NCBI GenBank assembly: GCA_009363875.1
Contig: CM018682.1
Span: forward strand, 56,194,031 to 56,258,030
Source: Mikania micrantha
Taxonomy: Eukaryota > Streptophyta > Magnoliopsida > Asterales > Asteraceae
Reading direction: 5' to 3'
Length of the DNA stretch: 64,000 bases
Positions 46,191 through 57,575 of the stretch are shown here, piece by piece. The translations under genes and the position numbers were made by a program. Below the pieces are notes generated by a model. That model was not told the origin of the DNA, made no database searches, and was given only the letters and a program-made list of their open reading frames with translations. How positions within the stretch are numbered: the first letter of the stretch is position 1; the number at the start of each line of letters is the position of its first letter.

Positions 46191-47257
46191 ATGCCGCCAA
46201 GAAGACCACCGCCACTTCTGCCTCCACCACCATCGTCACCTCCTCCTCCCCCCACACACTCCACCTCATCAGAACCAGAATCCGGAGTTGGATCCTGCGA
46301 CTATTGCTTTGGCAACTCTCCTGACGACTCAGCTGACTAATCAGCTGAAAGAAGTGATTCTATACATGATTAACAAAATTCAAAGCAACGGTAACAACAA
46401 TGGGAACTCATCCGGAGAAGCTAGTGGAAACAGCGGCACTACACCAGACTACTCCTACAAGTCATTCGTAGGATGCAAACCGCCAAGTTTTAGCGGTACT
46501 GAAGGAGCCGTTGGATTAGTCCAATGGATAGAGAAAATGGAGACTACCCTAGACATCAGTAGTTGTCTAGAGCACCACAAAGTTCGCTACAATGTGGGAT
46601 CACCACACAAGCGGGCTTTGACGTGGTGGAATTCACAGATCAGATCTAGAGGTAGAGATGAGGCATTGGCATTGCCTTGGGTAGATTTCAAGACTACTGA
46701 GGAATGAGTTTTGTCTAAAGAACGAGCTACAGGGGATGGAAACTGAGCTGTCAAATCATGTGATGAAGGGAGCTGATCACATGGGCTATACTACTCGCTA
46801 TCATGAGTTGTCATAAGTGGTGCCAGACATGGTACCAACTTTGGAGAAGCTGATTGACAGATATGTAGGCGGATTACCTGGCTGCATACTGGGCTAGGTC
46901 ATAGTAGCTAGCCCTGTCAGCTTGGAGCCAGCCATCAGCTTGTCAAGGAAACTTACTAACATGAAGGTAGCATCTGGGACTCTGAAAAAGGAACCCGACA
47001 CAGGCAAGGGAAAGGAAGAATCATCGAAGAAACCTACTCATCACCCCATGAAGAAGCAGAAGGTCATCAAGAACTACACAATGGCCGCCCCACTCAATGA
47101 GGTAACAGTTGTCCCACAGAACCTTAACAAGAAACAGTACACCGACACGTTTCCTTTGTGTGCCAAGTGCCAATATCATCATGCTGCTAACAATCCCTGC
47201 AAACATTGCATGGGACGTGGAAGAAAGGGACATTGGGCCCACCTACTCAAGCAGTGA
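46191..47257 (+). pseudogene. Element F gag, multiply broken
   Basis: The ATG of MPPRRPPPLL at 46191 matches the family start. The proline-rich N-terminus shifts frame near 46290. The gag core is then read to a stop near 46707 (ATIALATLLTTQLTNQLKE, SYKSFVGCKPPSFSG, ALTWWNSQIRSRG). Homology continues through further shifts and stops (GADHMGY near 46770) to the cysteine array at 46922-47257 (CAKCQYHHAANNPCKHC). The second CCHC knuckle appears deleted. It is clearly non-functional. Confidence 0.88.
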
Positions 47258-47318
47258 ATAATGTTGCTTTAGCTCTCGCTCCACCCAACAACCCGAATCA
47301 AAACAATGTCCAAAGAAG

Positions 47319-47941
47319 ATGCAACTCGCAGTTCACACACCGCGTGGAAGAGCTTTCTCATTGGGAGCTACAGCTGCTCATCAAGACCTGAACGTGGTCA
47401 CTGGTACATTTCATTTACATGACTTTTATGCATCTATTCTATTTGACACTGGTGCAGATCAGAGTTTTATCTCAGCCGACTTTTCATGCCAACTTATTCA
47501 TGTTGAGGAATCTTTAGCCTCCTCTTATGTCATTGAAGTAGCGAATGGGAAACAAATCACATTTTGTACAATATTTAGAAACTACCCATTAACACTTAAT
47601 GGCCAAACATTCACCATCGATTTGATACCGATGGAGTTGTGTAGTTTCGATATCATTGTCGGGATGGATTGGTTATCTCTCAATAGGGTGGAAGTCATCT
47701 GTTCCAAAAAGCTGCTTCGAATTCCAGTGACGAATAAACGAGTGTTAGAAGTACGGGGAGATCAAGCTAAACAAAGTGTCAAGATAATTACGTGCATAAA
47801 AGCGCGTAAGTGGTTACAAAAGCAGTGCATAGCTTTCCTGGCTCACGTGGTGGAAAGAGAGAAAGACAAGATAAAGAGACAAGACGTGCCTGTAGCAAAA
47901 GAGTGTACGGAAGTGTTTCCTGATGCTTTAGCGGGTTTACC
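47319..47941 (+). pseudogene. Element F protease, interrupted by element E
   Basis: The frame holds VTGTFHLHDFYASILF, then the catalytic DTG at 47445-47453 (DTGADQSFISADF). Family sequence continues to ECTEVFPDALAGLP, where E inserted at the TTACC target (47937-47941). The open frame runs on into E's LTR to 48068, but those last residues are an artefact of the insertion. The homologous continuation resumes at 61774. Confidence 0.88.
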
Positions 47942-48589
47942 TGTTGATGCATGTTTATTGTCCCTAGTTCGGTTTTGTAACTCTTATCATGTAAATGTTC
48001 AAAGTATTAATGGAAGTTGTTTTTATATCCATTTCATAATGTTTATTTCTATTGATTATTGTCTATAAATGTTTATCTAGTTGTTTGATTTGATTATAAA
48101 CTGTTTGAGTATGAAGTTCACTCATTCGGCCGAATGACTCTAGAATGAAGTCATTCGGCGAATGAAGGTTATAGCGAATGTCTGAGTTCAGAATGAGTCA
48201 TTCGCCGAATGACTCATTCGAATGACTGCTCATTCGAGCTTAGTCATTCGCCGAATGAGCAGCTTCGGCCACTCATTCGGCCGAATGACTACAGCCTATA
48301 TATAGATGTTCAAATCATTTCAAACCTAACTTTCCCGAGCTCTCCTTCTTCCCTAGCACTCCAGAGTCAAAACCCTTGAAGATTTGAGCGGTTCTTGTGC
48401 GTCCAAGTTCGATTCTCAACCCGTGGTGTTCGATTGTTGCTTCCAAGTTGTTTCTACAGCCTCGAATCACCACGGTTCCTGTTGGTTTCGATTGGAAAAC
48501 CCTGGAATAGGATTCCGCACTATCCCAGAGGTTATCGAGTAGTTTTCTATTGGATTCGGATTGTTTCCGAGCTCCCGATCGGTCCAACA
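47942..48589 (+). repeat. 5' LTR of element E, 648 bp
   Basis: Starts TGTTGATGCATG and ends GGTCCAACA. The TATA box CTATATATAG lies at about 48296-48305, directly downstream of a palindrome cluster. The transcript region that follows shows CT-rich segments. Short frames here are not called as genes. Confidence 0.95.
48118..48290 (+). promoter_or_regulatory. Cluster of CATTCG..CGAATG palindromes upstream of E's TATA box
   Basis: Six full palindromes are packed in about 170 bp: CATTCGGCCGAATG (twice), CATTCGGCGAATG or CATTCGCCGAATG (three times) and CATTCGAATG (once). Half-sites lie between them. The last ends a few bases before the TATA box, a typical enhancer position. The same cluster recurs in the 3' LTR. 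Factor binding is inferred. Confidence 0.7.
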
Positions 48590-48592
48590 AAG

Positions 48593-48604
48593 TGGTATCA
48601 GAGC
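48593..48604 (+). other. Primer-binding site of element E (tRNA-iMet)
   Basis: TGGTATCAGAGC begins three bases after the 5' LTR end. Confidence 0.9.
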
Positions 48605-49190
48605 TTTGGCTCTTGATTCTACTCGATTTCCATTCAAAACCATCAGATTTGAGTTCCCCAAAACCCTGATTTTCGTAACTTCCAGAAACCCTATTTTTCT
48701 TGCTTTCCAAGTCACTATTCCATTGAAATATCAAGTGTTTTTGTGGTTCATTTGATCTTGTTTCTTCCCAATTGGTTAGTTATCATGTCTTGAAGTTCTG
48801 TGCAAAATTTGGTGGTTAGATCTGGTCAAAATCGAAAAATATCGCGATTTTCGTTGTCAAAAACCCCAGATCGCCGAATGACTCTGGCGGCCGAATAAGT
48901 TCAGCCGAATAGCCACTCATTCGCCGAATAGCTCTCATTCGGCGAATAGCTCCTTCGCCACTCTCATTCGCCGAATAAGCCTCATTCTCAATACTCATTC
49001 GGCGAAAGACTTCATTCGACTTGCCATTCGCCGAATAGGTCATTCGACTTACCTATTCGCCAGTTCTCATACTCAGTCTCTCATTCGACAGTTTTCAGTC
49101 ATTCGGCCCCCGACATTCGCCAGTTTTCACTCATTCGCTGGTTACTTCTGAAAAATTTTCTAAGTGTTGAATCTTATTCCTTCTGATCAA
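48605..49190 (+). promoter_or_regulatory. Element E leader with a second CATTCG motif cluster
   Basis: This untranslated leader lies between the primer site and the gag ATG. From about 48870 to 49140 it holds over ten copies of ATTCGGCGAAT/ATTCGCCGAAT motifs and half-sites (GCCGAATAG, CATTCGAC). No gene is visible. Confidence 0.6.
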
Positions 49191-49982
49191 ATGGAAGATC
49201 TAGCACTCATGGCTAATCAAAATCATCGTATTCAGACTCTCTTACTGACAGAGAATGAAACCGGGAACTCAAACAAAGCTCCTAAGCTCTTGACTTTGGA
49301 CGACTATCCTCACTGGAAGTATAGATTTGAGATTCACATCAATGGAGTGGATACAAATTTGTGGATGATGATTGAGGGAGGATATTTGAGGCCTTTAAAT
49401 GAGGATGGAACTCCTATGCTGGTTACACGGATGACCGAGCCTCAAAGAAAACTGTATGACTATGAGAAGAAGGCTTATGCTATCTTGTCACAGTCCATTG
49501 CTACAGATATCTTTCATCAATTCAGACAGTTTACATCTTCCAAGTACCTATGGGATGCTTTGCAACAAAGATATGAAGGGAATGATGCATTGAAGAGTAT
49601 TAAGTCTAAAGCTTTGAGAAAGGAGTTCAATAGCTTTATGTATGTGGGAAATGAGTCCCTAGATGAGTTGATTGCAAGGTTCTATCATCTGTTGAGTGAG
49701 CTGTTCAACCACGAGGTCAAAACTACAACTCAAGAGAAGATTCAATGTTTAGCAGATGCACTACCTCCAAAGTGGGAGTCCTTCTTGATGGTCCTTAAGC
49801 AAAATCAGATGATGGCTCATATGGACATCAATGATTTCATTCAGAAGTTGAAGGAACAGGAGATTGAAAACAAGTGGAAGGCCAAGAGAGTTGTGCAAGT
49901 TCAAGATCCCTCTTTGTACTATTCTACACCAACAGTTGATAAGTCTACAACTCATGCTCCTCTGAAAACAGCATTTGTGTGA
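49191..49982 (+). pseudogene. Element E gag, N-terminal part, ended by TGA
   Basis: The ATG at 49191 begins MEDLALMANQ. It carries the copia gag (UBN2-type) domain: LLTLDDYPHWKYRFEIHING, LWDALQQRYEGNDALKSIKS, ESLDELIARFYHLLSEL and ALPPKWESFLMVLKQNQMM. The frame meets TGA at 49980-49982 and continues in frame directly after, so a single nonsense change separates it from the rest of gag. Confidence 0.88.
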
Positions 49983-52109
49983 AAAGCTTCTGAAGCCCCA
50001 TCTGCAGCTCAGATGCACTTTAGCCCATCTTCTTCATCGAGCTCACAACAAGAGCATCATCAACAGACTGCAAGTCTGAAGACAGAGAACTTTGATAAAG
50101 TAACAGTTGAGATTGCTAAAGAGCACATGGGTCTTCTGTCAACATTAGTTAGTTCTTATGATGGATTAGTTGCTGGTCAGATTGGCAATCCATACTTGAC
50201 TAATGATGACTACTCTCAGATTGATCCTGATGATATGGAAAGAATTGACATCATGTGGGCATTGGCAAGTGCAGTCAGAAGAGCTAAGGAGTTTGTGAAG
50301 AGGACAGGGAAAGACATTAATCTAAACAAGGAATCCAAGTTTGGATTTGATATGGCTTCTGTTACATGCTACAACTGTGGTGAAAAGGGTCACTTTGCTA
50401 GACAATGCAAGCAGCCGAAGAAAGCTGGAAACAAGAACCCATTTCAGCATCAGAAGTCTGCCCCTGCTAATTCTGAAAGGCGATTAGTTCCTATTGATTC
50501 TCCTTTACCAGCTGGATCTTCATCTTCTGGTAGTAAAGCCTTGATGGTTCAACAAGATGAAGGGGTAAACTGGGACTTCAGATTCAATGCTGACAAGGAA
50601 GATCAAGAGAAAGCATGTGTGGCAGAGATTCAGAATTCTGATGATATTGATGAAGAAATCATTCAGGAAGATTTGTTGGTGACTGATGACAAGGCATCAA
50701 GTTCAGAATTAGAAAGTTTGACGGATTCTGACACTCAAGAATCTGATGGTGAAGCTGATGACTCTTCAACTCAATTTGCCTTGATGGCAAACTCTTCTGC
50801 TTCTACTGATTCTTCTGAGCAGGTATACACTGATTGCTCATCTTCTCAATCTGATTGTTTCAATTGTGTTGATCTTAGGAGTAAGGTACTTGCTTATCAG
50901 AAGCATAACAGTGATCTGATGACCGATCTCGACCTGTGCATTGAAGCAAACAAAGTTTTAAAATCTAATGAAAAAGATTTTCAAAATAAAATTGATCTTT
51001 TAAATAGACAACTGCATGAGGCCGAGATCGCTGTTCTGAACAAGCAAGATGCTATAACTTCTTATCTCAATACCATAAATGAGATTAAGAAGAAATTAGC
51101 ATTAGTTGAACGTGATTATGAGACTTTGGGACAGAAGCTCAAGAGCTATGAGAGCTCCTCGTATATCATTGAGCATATGATCAGTAGGGGTACTGATCAG
51201 GGGAAAGAAAAGGTTAATTATCAAAAGTGTCCTCCACCAATCCTAAATGCCTTTGTCAATACTCCAAGTGACAAAGATGTGAAGGATTTTCAAGTTACTA
51301 CTCCGTTAGTAGTTGATCCAATTAGTCTGAGTGAAAATCAGAGTACATCTCAGACTAAGGATTTAAGGGTGGATGGAATTGTGGAAGATTGGGTTTCCGA
51401 TTCCGAGGACGAATCAGAATATTCATCAAAGCAGAGTACTCCTCGGAATCAAACTCCTAGTGTCATTAAAGGTGACCCAATCTCCAAATCAAAGATCTAC
51501 AAAGAATTATGCTTTGTTAAAGCTTCTCAAGGGTCTGAAGTTAATTGTTCTACCAAATCAGCTCAGTTTGGTAACAAAGGAAGGATGGGTTTGGGTTTTG
51601 AGAAAGATTGTCAGAAATCAAATGTTTTTAAATCAACTAAAAAGTCATTTTCTGATTTAAAACATTTTCATAAAAAAGGCGATAAAATATGTTTTGAGTG
51701 TGGTGAACCAGGGCACATTGTGAGGTTTTGTCCTCATTTGATCAGACCTAAGGTTGTCCCTTTCAAAACCTTAAAGTCTGCTTTACCAAAACTGGTAAAA
51801 TCTGTGCCTAAAACTTTTCAGCCAAAATATTCACCTCACACTCAACCTAAGGGTTCAGACAAGGGAAAGGGAAAGTTGGAAACTTTGGTGATTCCAAATG
51901 AGGTTAAAGTTAACAAATCAAAATCATCATCCATTTATCTGAAAACCTCTTTTGACAAAAAGGCAATTTGGAAAGTTAAATCATCTGAGGTGTCTGTTCC
52001 ACAAATTTCAGATAAACCTATGCCTAAAGGAAAATGGATCGATGTTTGGATCCGAGACTCAATGGGTCAACCCAAGACCGTAAAGGCTTGGGTTCCCAAT
52101 GTAAACTGA
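49983..52109 (+). pseudogene. Element E gag, C-terminal part with two zinc knuckles
   Basis: In frame behind the TGA. It has a CCHC knuckle CYNCGEKGHFARQC near 50370 and an acidic Ser/Asp/Glu-rich region. A long coiled-coil-like segment follows (VLAYQKHNSDLMTDLDLCIE to about 51170), then a second CCHC knuckle CFECGEPGHIVRFC near 51690. It ends AWVPNVN-TGA (52107-52109). Pol lies in the +1 frame. The end aligns with that of D gag (VWVQKSN-TGA), so the boundary appears to be an original feature of the lineage. Confidence 0.85.
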
Positions 52110-52122
52110 TAGTCTCTTTATT

Positions 52123-53724
52123 GTGCAGGTTGCCCCAAAAGCTGGAGTGAACAGCAATTGGATCGTTGATAGTGGGGCTTCCAGACACATGACTGGTGAT
52201 ATTTCTCTGCTCACCAATGTGAATGCAGTTCGAGGTGGTTATGTAGCTTTTGCTGGAGACAAGGGTGGTTTCATTACAGGAGAGGGTATCTTGACAAATG
52301 GACAGGTTTCGTTCGATAATGTCAGATATGTCAAACAATTGGAAAACAACCTCCTGTCAGTCTCTCAGATTTGTGACAAAGAGTACAAGGTTCTGTTTGA
52401 TGATTCAAAATGTTATATTCTCAAGCAAGGTGTGCAGATACCTGAAGATTGGATTTTAATGTCTGCTCCAAGAAAACAAGACTTGTATGTTCTCAATATG
52501 GCCACAGCTTCAACTACATCCTCCACAACTTCATGTTTTATGACAAAGGCAACTGAGAAAGATTCAATCCTTTGGCATAAGAGGATGGGCCATTTGAGTT
52601 TACGCAAGATGAATCATCTGGTACACAACAGTTTGGTTGAGGGAGTTAGCTTGAAAAATTTTAAGCTGTCTGATATCTGTGTTTCATGCAAGAAAGGAAA
52701 GCAGTCTAAGCAGTCTCATAAGCTGAAAAAATATCATTCAATCAATGTTCCTCTTGAGCTTCTCCACATGGATTTGTTTGGTCCAGTAAATCGGAAGAGT
52801 ATAGCTGGAGATCAATACTGCCTGGTTATCACTGATGAATACTCCAGATACTCTTGGGTCTTCTTTTTGAAAGAGAAATCAGAAACGTTTGATTGCATTC
52901 AAGTTCTGGTTACCAAACTTGAATCTCTTTATAAGCTCAAGATTCGTCAGTTTCGAACTGATAATGGAACGGAGTTCAAGAATCACAATATGGAGAATTT
53001 TTGTAATGAAAAAGGAATCGTGCAACAGTTCAGTGCTCCATATGTTCCACAGATGAATGGTGTTGCTGAACGAAAGAATAGGACATTGATTGAGGCTGCT
53101 AGAACTATGCTTGCTGATTCTTCTCTACCGGTTCAATTCTGGAATGAAGCTGTTGCCAATGCTTGTTACATACTGAACCGGGTTCTTATTGTGAAGAGAC
53201 ATGGGAAGACTTGCTTTGAACTGCTCCATAATCGAAAACCAAATCTTAAGTATCTAGAACCATTTGGTGTTCCATGCACCATGCTTAAAAAACATGAGCA
53301 GGGCAAGTTCAATGAAAAGGTGGAAGAAGGGTACTTTCTTGGGTACAGCACTCCAAATAAGCGAGTTTACAACATTGCAACTCATAATGTGGAGGAGTGG
53401 TACCATGTGGATGTTCAGAAGTATACAATGCCCCCACCTGGAAAAGGGCCAGATTGGATGTTTGACTATTCCAGTCTGTTTGACTCGTTCAATATGCCCC
53501 CCATGTACTCAGATGAAGACGTAGCTGTTCAGATGTTGTATGATGTACAAAATGCCCCAGATGCCACTTTTCAACCTACATCTACATCTGGTCCCTCTAC
53601 ACAGATAAATGACGACAGCTCAGACACAGACGACAATCCTCCAGCTGCTCCTGAACCAGTTGTTGATAATCTTGTACCAGGTCTTGAGGATTTGAATTTG
53701 AATAACTTAGATTCTGAGGTTTAG
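52123..53724 (+). pseudogene. Element E protease and integrase
   Basis: The frame becomes open just after gag, with no ATG at its start. A tract CTCTTTATTGTGCAG (52114-52128) precedes it and looks like a 3' splice site. Domains are protease WIVDSGASRHMTGD, the pre-integrase zinc segment (LWHKRMGHLSLRKMNHL, CVSCKKGKQ) and the integrase core with VITDEYSRYSWVFFL (Asp), FRTDNGTEFKNHNM (Asp) and VPQMNGVAERKNRTLIEAAR (Glu). A TAG at 53722-53724 interrupts the linker before RT, and the frame continues in phase. Confidence 0.9.
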
Positions 53725-54795
53725 GTTCCTGCTCATCCTGTTGGACGAATCAATCGAATTCATCCTCAAGACAACATTATTGGGAGTCCTTTAGACGGAG
53801 TGAAGACTCGTAGTCAGATTTCTTCAGGTGGTCTTGCAGACATTCTTGATTTTGCAGATGTAAGCTTTTGTGCTCATTCCTGCTTTATATCTCAAATGGA
53901 ACCGCGTACCGTCACTGAAGCCCTCAAAGAAGAATCATGGGTAGACGCCATGCAAGAGGAACTTTTGCAGTTTAAGAAGTTAGGGGTCTGGCAACTAGTT
54001 GATAAACCCAACGGTGCAAAAGTAATTGGCACTAGATGGGTTCTTCGTTGCAAAAAGGATGATCACGGGATAATTGTGAGAAACAAGGCTCGTCTGGTGG
54101 TTCAAGGATTCAGACAGATAGAGGGATTGGACTATAATGAGGTATTTGCTCCGGTCGCTCGTCTAGAAGCCATTCGTATCTTTCTGGCTTATGCATCCTT
54201 CAAAAAGTTCAAGGTTTATCAAATGGATGTAAAGAGCGCGTTCCTTCACGGAGTTATCAGTGAAACAGTGTATGTCAATCAACCTCCCGGATTTGAAGAT
54301 CCATTGCATCGTGATAAAGTCTACAAGCTAGACAAAGCTTTGTATGGATTACATCAAGCTCCGAGAGCGTGGTACGAGACACTTTCCACTCACCTTCTGA
54401 ACAACGGATTCAGAAGAGGTGTCATTGACTGCACTTTATTCATCCGTGAGAAGGACAGTGATTTACTCTTGGTACAAGTGTATGTGGATGATATAATTTT
54501 TGGATCCACAAATGATAATCTGTGCAAGGAATTTGAGAATGTGATGAAAGAAAAATTTGAAATGAGTTCGATGGGAGAGATGAAGTTTTTCTTGGGTTTG
54601 CAGGTGGATCAGTCTGAGGCAGGGATCTTTATTCATCAAACCAAATACGTTGGTGACATTCTGAGCCGGTTCAGTATGTCTGATGCGAAGCCTGCTGGTA
54701 CCCCACTGGCGATTAATCACGGGATTACTCCAGACGAAAAGGGGGAGTTAATTGATGCCACTCTGTACCGGGGAATGATCGGCTCTCTCATGTAG
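53725..54795 (+). pseudogene. Element E reverse transcriptase
   Basis: Encodes EALKEESWVDAMQEELLQFK, IGTRWVLRCKKDDHG, APVARLEAIRIFLAYASFKK, YQMDVKSAFLHG, LYGLHQAPRAWYETL, the catalytic YVDD at 54481-54492 and FFLGLQVDQSEAGIFIHQ. A TAG at 54793-54795 sits in the conserved segment GSLM-x-LTASRPD, where relatives such as D have tyrosine. The frame continues in phase into RNase H. Confidence 0.92.
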
Positions 54796-55455
54796 CTCAC
54801 TGCTTCTCGGCCAGATATCATGTTTGCCACTTGCTTGTGTGCACGTTATCAATCCAAACCAAGAGTATCTCACTTGATTGCTGTCAAAAGGATTATGCGT
54901 TATCTGAAGGGTACACCTGAACTTGGCTTATGGTACCCTAATGATGATAACTTTGAGCTTACTGCATACAGTGATTCAGATTATGGCGGATGCAAAAGAG
55001 ATTTCAAGTCAACATCTGCGGGATGTCAGTTCTTTGGAAACCGTTTAGTCACCTGGCAGTGCAAGAAGCAGACGTCGGTGTCTACTTCAACCTGTGAAGC
55101 TGAATATATTGCTGCTGTAAGTTGCTGTTCTCAAATCATCTGGATTCAACAGCAACTCAGGGACTATGGGTTACATTTTTCTAACACTCCGATTTATGTT
55201 GATAACACTGCCGCCATTGCTGTCACTAAAAATCCAGTGCAGCACTCCAAAACCAAACAAATCGACATAAAATATCACTTCATACGTGATTGTTTTGAAA
55301 TGAAATTAATCGATGTTGTTAAAATTCACACCGATCACCAGAAAGCCGATCTTTTTACAAAAGCTTTTGATAAACCCAGATTTTTATATCTGTTATCGGC
55401 TAATGGTGTTTTCCAAAAGGATGAAGTTCAATCCTCATCTGAGTCTAACAAATGA
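54796..55455 (+). pseudogene. Element E RNase H
   Basis: In frame behind the TAG. It shows TASRPDIMFATCLCARYQSK, AYSDSDYGGCKRDFKSTSAG (catalytic Asp), SVSTSTCEAEYIAAVSCCSQ (Glu), IYVDNTAAIAVTKNPVQHSK (Asp) and HFIRDCFEMKLIDVVKIHTD. The domain is complete to its stop at 55453-55455 and would remove the RNA strand during reverse transcription. Confidence 0.9.
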
Positions 55456-57575
55456 TCATTACTTTAATTAGATAGTTTTATTTATTTTTAGTATTTTCAT
55501 TTTCTTTTGTATAGTTGTCTTTTATTATCAAAAACACAAAAACACAAAAAGATTTTTTCTTTTTAGGTTTTTAGGGGGAGATATGGAAATTTGAAAAACC
55601 AAAAACAATAGAAAATTTGAAAACCAAAAACAATAGAAAAATTAAAAATGAAACAGTCCGGTTTAATAATATAGCATATTGATTTCATTATGTCATAGAA
55701 GCAGAATTGAATGCATGAACTAAAATCACAAGGAAATGATGATGGGATGTACTGATAGGCTGACTATACAAAATAAATAAACAACTTATGAGAACTTAGA
55801 AAGTTTGATTTGTGGGATCCATCTCATTAAGGCTTTTGAGTAAGAAATGGTTTTTGACTTAAATCAAGCATACACCTGTCATCATGGAATCAAATGAGGT
55901 TTCATTCGAAGAAAAATAAAGGCAAGCTGGTATTAAGCTTGAGGAAAATCAAAGACAAGCTGGTATTAAGCTTGGTAAAGAGAAGTTAAAAACAAGCTGG
56001 TATTAAGCTTGAAGAAAACCTAATGCAAGCTGGTATTAAGCTTGAGAAAAACTTAAACAAATAAAGTTCGATTCCATACATGTGCCATATTGCTGGGACG
56101 GACCTAGCTGAAGCCATCCATTTGGATAGAACAAGAAAAACACAAAAAGATAATAAATGATTGAATCTTATTGAATTCATGATGACTGGTATTAAGATAT
56201 GCTGAAATGAGTTTTGAACTAATTTTGATCTTAATTGATGAAATGAATTGGGGAACTCAATCAGAAAATATGAGTGATCATTTAGTTTGTTTAAGAGTTG
56301 AGTATTGTTCAGTTTAAATTTGGACAAATATATCAGTAATCGTATCAAAATGAAATTGTGTTTGAAGTGAACCATTCGTTGAAGGTTATATGATGTGATC
56401 AGAGATATGTGTTATCTTATTAACGGGTTTTTCACAAAAATATGTGTTTACTTGCTTTTAATTTGTGTTTGCACAGTTGTTTGATTGTTTCAGAAAAATA
56501 CAAAAAGATTTTCTATTTTCAATTTTGTTTTTAGATGATCATTTGTAGATTCGGATGTCTGTCATCTCTGAATTCTGAACCAACAAGACACATCTTCATA
56601 ATTGGTTAAAAGTATGGTGCTTAAAATGTCAAATCTTTGAAATTTTGGAGTTTTTGGAGAAGTCCATCTCTCATTCGTACGAATGAGAGGCAGAATGGAC
56701 TCATTCGGCCGAATGAACTCATTCTGAGAATGAGACATTCGACCGAATCAGTTACACAGGATAAACTTCATTCAACGAATGAAGAGTGTCGAATGTCTCA
56801 TTCGACATTCTCATTCGGCGAATGAACATTGTCGAATGACTCAGTCGCCACTTTCATTCGGCGAATGAGACTGAAGTCACATGACCTTTCGACTAGCTCA
56901 TTCGGCGAATGAGAAGGGACTATTTAACAGTCCTTCGGCCGAATGAAGGTCATTCGACAATTTTCACTTTCGCCACATCAGAGCCACGTCATTCGGCGAT
57001 TTACACACAGTTCTTGTCCACTTGATTTTCTTTGATCTCTGTTGGTCCAGCTTCTGATAATCTGTTTATACTTCTTCTCAGGTATATGGAGATCAAGTTT
57101 CAGTCCATTCCAACCATGAAATCATGACAAATCGATTATCACTTAGGGTTTTAGGGTTTTAGAAATCGTCTAAGGAATAAACTGTAAAAACGAACCTAAA
57201 ACTCAAAAAGTCAAGTATTAAAAGGGTTAGTCGGTTGATTCTGAGGGTTGTTCAACAGGTTTTATGGACTGATTTGAGTTTTTGAAAAAGGGGATTTTGA
57301 ACTCAGTGGGATTGCCGAATGTCGTCATTCGGCGAATGACTCATTCGGCGAATGAACCTCATTCGACGAATGGATCATTCGGCGAATGACCAGTCATACT
57401 CAAGTCTCATTCGACGAATGAGAGTCATTCGACGAATGAACCTCATTCGACGGTTAACTCATTCGGCGAATGGACTCATTCGGCATATCAGAAAACAGTC
57501 AATCTGATTTCTATTAAACTTCAATGTTAGATTGATTATCTTGTATTGACATGTGTATTTCTTGTATTGTGCAGT
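55456..57575 (+). promoter_or_regulatory. 2.1-kb non-coding region between E's pol and accessory gene
   Basis: No gene is visible. Contents in order: A/T-rich sequence, an internal purine tract AGGGGGAGATATGGAAA (from 55573), a tandem repeat (55923-56045), then two CATTCG..CGAATG clusters (about 56665-57000 and 57310-57490). The region ends TTGTATTGTGCAG at 57574, one base before the accessory ATG, and resembles an intron end. A role in subgenomic RNA production is inferred. Confidence 0.6.
55923..56045 (+). repeat. Four copies of a 33-37 bp repeat
   Basis: CAAGCTGGTATTAAGCTTG starts at 55923, 55956, 55993 and 56026, with variable A-rich spacers. Each unit can fold through AAGCT / AGCTT. Confidence 0.9.

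Noticed and set aside
47942..48068. Open frame continuing from F's protease into E's LTR
   Set aside because: The last 42 codons are LTR sequence read through an insertion junction, so this is not a fusion gene.
48118..48290. CRISPR-like array of short repeats
   Set aside because: Repeats are 10-14 bp palindromes with irregular spacing and half-sites, inside a plant LTR promoter.
48118..48290. Heat-shock elements
   Set aside because: TTC and GAA are separated by 0, 3 or 4 bases in these palindromes, not the 2 bases of a canonical heat-shock element.
48315..48734. 139-codon minus-strand frame in E's LTR and leader
   Set aside because: It is antisense to the LTR transcript, and the version in the 3' LTR shows only LTR identity. 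No gene-like feature is seen.
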